From contig OX439038.1 in the NCBI GenBank assembly GCA_949317995.1, positions 33,192,613-33,256,612 of the forward strand: a stretch of 64,000 bases of DNA, given 5' to 3'. Position numbers and translations under genes: made by a program. Below the pieces are notes generated by a model, which had not been told where the DNA came from, did not search any database, and saw only the letters and a list, made by a program, of their open reading frames with translations. Every line of letters begins with the position of its first letter. The first letter of the stretch is position 1. Of this stretch, positions 59,638-64,000 are shown one piece after another. Origin of the DNA: Acholoe squamosa. Taxonomy: Eukaryota; Annelida; Polychaeta; Phyllodocida; Polynoidae.

Positions 59638-60582
59638 GGTGAGTTACAGGCTTATGGTGCATTCAGGCGTCAATTTGGTCTGCATGACATGGGTATCAAT
59701 GGTGAGTTACAGGCTTATGGTGCACTCAGGCGTCATGTTGGTCTGCATGCCATGGGTATCAATGGTGAGTTACAGGCTTATGGTGCACTCAGGCGTCATG
59801 TTGGTCTGCATGACATGGGTATCAATGGTGAGTTACAGGCTTATGGTGCACTCAGGCGTCATGTTGGTCTGCATGACATGGGTATCAATGGTGAGTTACA
59901 GGCTTATGGTGCATTCAGGCGTCATGTTGGTCTGCATGACATGGGTATCAATGGTGAGTTACAGGCTTATGGTGCATTCAGGCGTCATGTTGGTCTGCAT
60001 GACATGGGTATCAATGGTGAGTTACAGGCTTATGGTGCATTCAGGCGTCATGTTGGTCTGCATGCCATGGGTATCAATGGTGAGTTACAGGCTTATGGTG
60101 CATTCAGGCGTCATGTTGGTCTGCATGACATGGGTATCAATGGTGAGTTACAGGCTTATGGTGCATTCAGGCGTCATGTTGGTCTGCATGACATGGGTAT
60201 CAATGGTGAGTTACAGGCTTATGGTGCATTCAGGCGTCATGTTGGTCTGCATGACATGGGTATCAATGGTGAGTTACAGGCTTATGGTGCATTCAGGCGT
60301 CATGTTGGTCTGCATGACATGGGTATCAATGGTGAGTTACAGGCTTATGGTGCATTCAGGCGTCATGTTGGTCTGCATGACATGGGTATCAATGGTGAGT
60401 TACAGGCTTATGGTGCATTCAGGCGTCATGTTGGTCTGCATGACATGGGTATCAATGGTGAGTTACAGGCTTATGGTGCATTCAGGCGTCATGTTGGTCT
60501 GCATGACATGGGTATCAATGGTGAGTTACAGGCTTATGGTGCATTCAGGCGTCATGTTGGTCTGCATGACATGGGTATCAAT
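59638..60582 (+). repeat. 63-bp minisatellite, exactly 15 copies
   Basis: Fifteen head-to-tail copies of a 63-bp unit starting GGTGAGTTACAGGCTTATGG cover 945 bp with no indels and only a few substitutions (GCACTCAGG/GCATTCAGG, GCCATGG/GACATGG). Because 63 is divisible by three and the unit lacks stops in two frames, two long plus-strand frames are open (375 and 359 codons). One reads a 21-residue repeat, GELQAYGAFRRHVGLHDMGI plus N. I regard coding as unlikely without transcript support. Confidence 0.95.
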
Positions 60583-61561
60583 GCAGTGTCGCAGAGTTAC
60601 TTACTCTTACTGCATTCATGCATCATGACGATATAGAGTCTTTGACACAACAAGCCATCCACAAATATTGACACTGTTTTCATAGATAAAAAAACTATCT
60701 GTGATTGCTGATTGGGGTGGTGTGTCGGATATACTTGCACAGCACTACCATACACTTGAAATGTTGATATCGCCATGGATCTACACACTCCTTTTTGTAG
60801 TAATACATAGACTCATAAGTACATTAAGCATCCTTCCGTTCAGCTGAGTATCACCAGTGCGCGTTAAATGGCGTAAAGGCGTGCATTTAGAGCCAGTGTT
60901 AATGCAGCAGAAATGCGCCTTTCCGAGATACCCATTGAGCACAGAATTAGAGATTCATAGGGGAGGGGGGGGGGGGGCATATTTCACCCAATCTTACGCC
61001 GAGCACTTTCTGAAGGCCGACTATCTAGTACACCACCATTTATATTTTTATGAAATGGTATTTAATAGAGGTGACCATCCCGAATTCTGATAAGAGTGTA
61101 CACGGACCAATTACTATTCCCCTCTAATTTTCACACAATATTTCACCTGGCCCAGCTTTTCATGATAATTTACAGTAACAGAAATGTTGACTAACTTTGA
61201 AACTCACCTTCAAAAACAGACTGTAAAACTTAATGAAATGCGGTCCTGAGATGAATACAATATCATTCACACAATTGATGATATTAGATCTTATGGACAT
61301 TAGAGTTCCAGCATCACAGATGATGTACAAGTATGAATAATTACATTAATTTAAACACCAGTCTTCTGGATGACCCTCCAGGTTTGTCTTTCTGAACCCT
61401 CTTGTCTCCCAGCCTCTTCCACCTTTTCTCCCACCAAGTTGGATATTTGGATAATGTAACACACGGCGGTCGAGGACTGACGGGGACATGAGTATCGTGC
61501 TACCTTTCTGATGTTAACCCAATATGAATGAATGGTCTAAGCATAGTCACTACAGTACTGT

Positions 61562-62182
61562 CTACAATTTGGGTAGGTACAGCTTAAAGTAGCCCTTGAA
61601 GGGTATGACCACTTCTTTACCCTTTGTTTTGTTCCTCGCTTGTACCGCTGACGAAGACGATCCTACCGACACAGACAGCGACGTCGACGCGTCGCTCTGA
61701 GTCTTGTCTCGCCCCTTGCCGCTCTTGCCGCCCAGCTGTGCGGCAGCTTGCGGCAGTTCGTGCAGCACTTTCGGCAGTGCTTGCGGCAGCTGAGGGGCTG
61801 GTGTGACCTGCGGGGGGCAGTCACTGAGCACCTTGATACCTGCTGGTACCACCTTGAGACTGGAGCAGTCCAGGTTAAGGTTTCCTCTCAGATCGATCCA
61901 CTGCAGGGAGGACCAGGTGTCGGGCCGGAAGTCAGCAGGGCGTACGCGGGAGATTGCTTGGCGTGACAAGTTGATGCCTGTGATGGCTGACACCTCTCTG
62001 TGCCGGAAGGACGGCACGCGCGTCATGCGCGCCCCAAGACGCGCACAGGCGGCAATGGCCCTGTCTGGGAAACAGAGGCATGTCGGAGTGCCGCACGGCT
62101 GGAACAGACTGGCATCAGCTAGCCGTACGGTGCTGCACACCAGAATCAATCCAAGCAGCCCCATACCACGCACCATTATCAT
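61562..62182 (-). CDS. Small secreted protein with LRR-type Cys-rich N terminus
   Basis: 206 codons from ATG 62182. The first about 25 residues are a signal peptide (MGLLGLILVCSTVRLADA). A Cys-rich stretch follows (CGTPTCLCFPDRAIAAC), like an LRR N-terminal cap. Next come leucine-rich-repeat-like text (ITGINLSRQAISRV, LQWIDLRGNLNLDCSS) and a capping cysteine (VLSDC). The C-terminal half is Pro/Gln/Ala- then Ser/Lys-rich and ends with a short hydrophobic motif (FKGYFKLYLPKL). An acceptor CTTTCTTTGCAG at about 62263 suggests that a 5' leader exon is spliced on. Secreted adhesion or matrix roles are common for such proteins, but the function here is unknown. Confidence 0.75.
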   Translation of the reverse strand: MIMVRGMGLLGLILVCSTVRLADASLFQPCGTPTCLCFPDRAIAACARLGARMTRVPSFRHREVSAITGINLSRQAISRVRPADFRPDTWSSLQWIDLRGNLNLDCSSLKVVPAGIKVLSDCPPQVTPAPQLPQALPKVLHELPQAAAQLGGKSGKGRDKTQSDASTSLSVSVGSSSSAVQARNKTKGKEVVIPFKGYFKLYLPKL

Positions 62183-62922
62183 CTTCTCTTATCTCTCAGA
62201 TGTGCTTGATAAGGAGAGTGTTTGGCTATGTACAAAAATACTGTCCGATATGAATTCCCAACCTGCAAAGAAAGTCTTTCAAAACTGCTTAGTAGTTGGT
62301 AGTTTCGGCTACAAAAATCCTAACGTTTGAACAGCAAGCGTTGTGCGGAGAGGGGAATGTATTCCCTATTGGCAACGTGGGTCCACAAATGGAAGTCTTT
62401 TATTGTTTGGCTCCTGGTGTAGCATCCCTTCTCCTTATTGTAGACTGGTGCGGTTCTTTATCTTCTAGCAGACGGCTTATTTCTGACAGTCTCAAAGCCT
62501 AAACGTGGATACTCTGCCTCTCCCAACACTGAATGGCGATAATTGTAATCTGGAGGAAAAGTATCCGAAGCAGATATGTTTGATTTGAGTAAAAGCACAA
62601 AGGAAGATGCATATGCAAAGTACTTCAGTGTTCAAATCAAACGCAGAGGGAAATACTTGACTAAATAGTTCAAAATTCCTTTGGAGCTGCTCCTCAAAAT
62701 CACTCAGACTGTGCAGCAATAGAAGTAAACAGCATCAGCAGGTTCCTGGAGGAATGGTGTGGTCTCTACCAGCTGACTGGTATTATATAGCAGTAAGCCA
62801 GGTGGGACTGAGACCTGCCTTGAGTCTCTCAGTCCATGTAGTACAACGTGGGAGGCACACCTGAGGTGTCGGGGCACGTGGCAGCCTGATGGCGTGTATG
62901 GAGTGTTCTGCTCCTTCTTACC

Positions 62923-62965
62923 TCCCACACCTGTAGACGGGGCCATGAGCAGCTCACTATGAGTG
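62923..62965 (-). other. Possible leader exon of the LRR gene
   Basis: The minus strand reads ...GGTGTGGGAG then GTAAGAAGG, a consensus donor at 62922. Joined to the acceptor near 62263, it would give a spliced 5' leader. An ATG at 62946 in this leader reaches a stop soon after the junction, so it would be an upstream ORF. Confidence 0.35.
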
Positions 62966-63063
62966 GGTGTGTGGGCGGAGGGACGGGCATATATTAGGCT
63001 CTATAAAGAGAGTGGGCGGGACGTGGATATGGTGGGAAGCGGCCCCTGGCGTTGAGGGAAGAG
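62966..63063. promoter_or_regulatory. Candidate divergent promoter
   Basis: Two GC boxes (GGGCGG at 62973-62978 and 63014-63019) flank CATATATTAGGCTCTATAAA. That stretch offers a TATA-like motif to either strand. On the minus side it precedes the LRR leader exon; on the plus side a consensus donor (AAGAG|GTAAGA at 63064) could end a first exon of a rightward gene. Confidence 0.4.
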
Positions 63064-64000
63064 GTAAGAAAAGCGAGAGAGAGAGAGAAATGAATTTTAA
63101 ATGAATTTTAAAATTTCATCTTCTTTTGACCATCACACCAACTGAGAAGATTTAGTCGGAAAATCTGAAGTATGCCTTTAAGACAGTTTTATTCAATAGC
63201 ATCAGATACACATACAGATACAGGCTTAAAGGAGAAGAACAGAAACCAGGGACCTAATATAAAGACGCAAACTTGATATAGCAAACCAAGGTGGCACAGA
63301 TGTGTATCACCATGTCACCTCATGTTCTCCTCCCCCACATAAATTCTGGTTTGGCTTCAATACCACTCTATAGTGTGTGCCATTTAAAACCACTGAAAAG
63401 GAATATTTGGTGCTTTAGATGAAAAATAGTAGGTGCATAGACTGTCCAGCATCACACCAAACTGATTAACGTTTTTACACTAATCTGAGCCGGGTAATGT
63501 AATAAATAAATATTCAAATAAGATAAATTATCCGTCCAATACAAAACAAAAAAGATTGATACATTTGTATTTGCTGACGGTTGAGCATAATAGCTTCCAA
63601 ATGTATCGTAAATAGAGCCAAATACATGTATTACAATATTTGCTATAAACATTCCTAACTTATATTCCATAACCCATATTTATCAACACTTTAGGTGTGC
63701 TGCATTGGCATTCTACCTATTCTGATCACTGTATTTGCAATTTTCCCTATCCATAGACTCCTTACCTCAGTTCCTTTCTCCCGTATCCGTTATCTTCTCT
63801 ATGGGAGTAAGAGAGGCAGAGTTCCTCAGCCTACAGTTTTAGTCTTTTCAAGAAACTTTCATCTTGCCTCTGACCCGATACTATTTGGTTCCCGAACGAT
63901 TTTAAGAGAAAGTGTCGGTCGAACTCGAATCAGCCCGATTTAACCTATATGCCTTTGACACCATTTCAATAGCTGCATGGCATCAAAACGGGTGTGTTTA
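63064..64000. other. Right end of window, no supported gene
   Basis: No coding segment was recognised. A minus-strand AATAAA (plus TTTATT near 63188) might end the 3' UTR of a leftward gene beyond the window. Confidence 0.35.

Noticed and set aside
59509..60636. 375- and 359-codon frames over the 63-bp array as real proteins
   Set aside because: Two frames are open together because the unit is a multiple of three and lacks stops; no domain, no splice context and no polyadenylation signal support coding.

Overview
This is a window of an animal nuclear genome, most likely a marine invertebrate bilaterian. Genes are split by long introns with GT-AG borders. About 80-90% of the window is intron or intergenic DNA packed with minisatellites, inverted-repeat elements (MITEs), a SINE and one complete LTR retrotransposon. 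The main gene encodes a LIM plus transglutaminase-like protein of the hillarin/kyphoscoliosis-peptidase (KY) type. I cannot fix the phylum from sequence alone; a cephalochordate or a lophotrochozoan would both fit.

Layout. (1) 1-3489, minus strand: three exons of a gene or element encoding a Crypton/DUF3504-type tyrosine recombinase that runs off the left edge. Its second intron is filled by a tandem repeat of about 410-530 bp. (2) 5964-53376, plus strand: a nine-exon hillarin/KY-like gene whose exons join in frame to 1163 residues (LIM domain, low-complexity and coiled-coil linker, transglutaminase-like core, C-terminal KY-type beta domains). (3) 11220-24047, minus strand: a full-length 12.8 kb Ty3/gypsy element inside KY intron 1. 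It has two identical 378-bp LTRs, a 4-bp target duplication, a tRNA-His-type primer site, gag, pol and a large third ORF of unknown function. (4) The other KY introns hold a SINE with an 11-bp target duplication, several MITE families (one nested in another, two with piggyBac-like TTAA ends), a strong RNA hairpin, minisatellites and promoter-like motifs. (5) 53377-64000: a repeat-rich intergenic stretch with a 15-copy 63-bp minisatellite, then a small secreted leucine-rich-repeat protein gene on the minus strand (61562-62182) with a candidate divergent promoter near 62985-63020.

The items most worth a second look are: the third ORF of the retrotransposon with its possible internal promoter (two perfect TGACGTCA palindromes and a DR4 hormone-receptor-type repeat); a 1.2 kb terminal-inverted-repeat element at 49534-50730 that seems to carry a complete three-exon, polyadenylated transcription unit; the apparent loss of all three catalytic residues in the KY transglutaminase core; and the minisatellite whose every monomer begins with a consensus splice donor. 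No searches were run. Family calls rest on motifs visible in the translations, and exon joins on splice consensus and frame.
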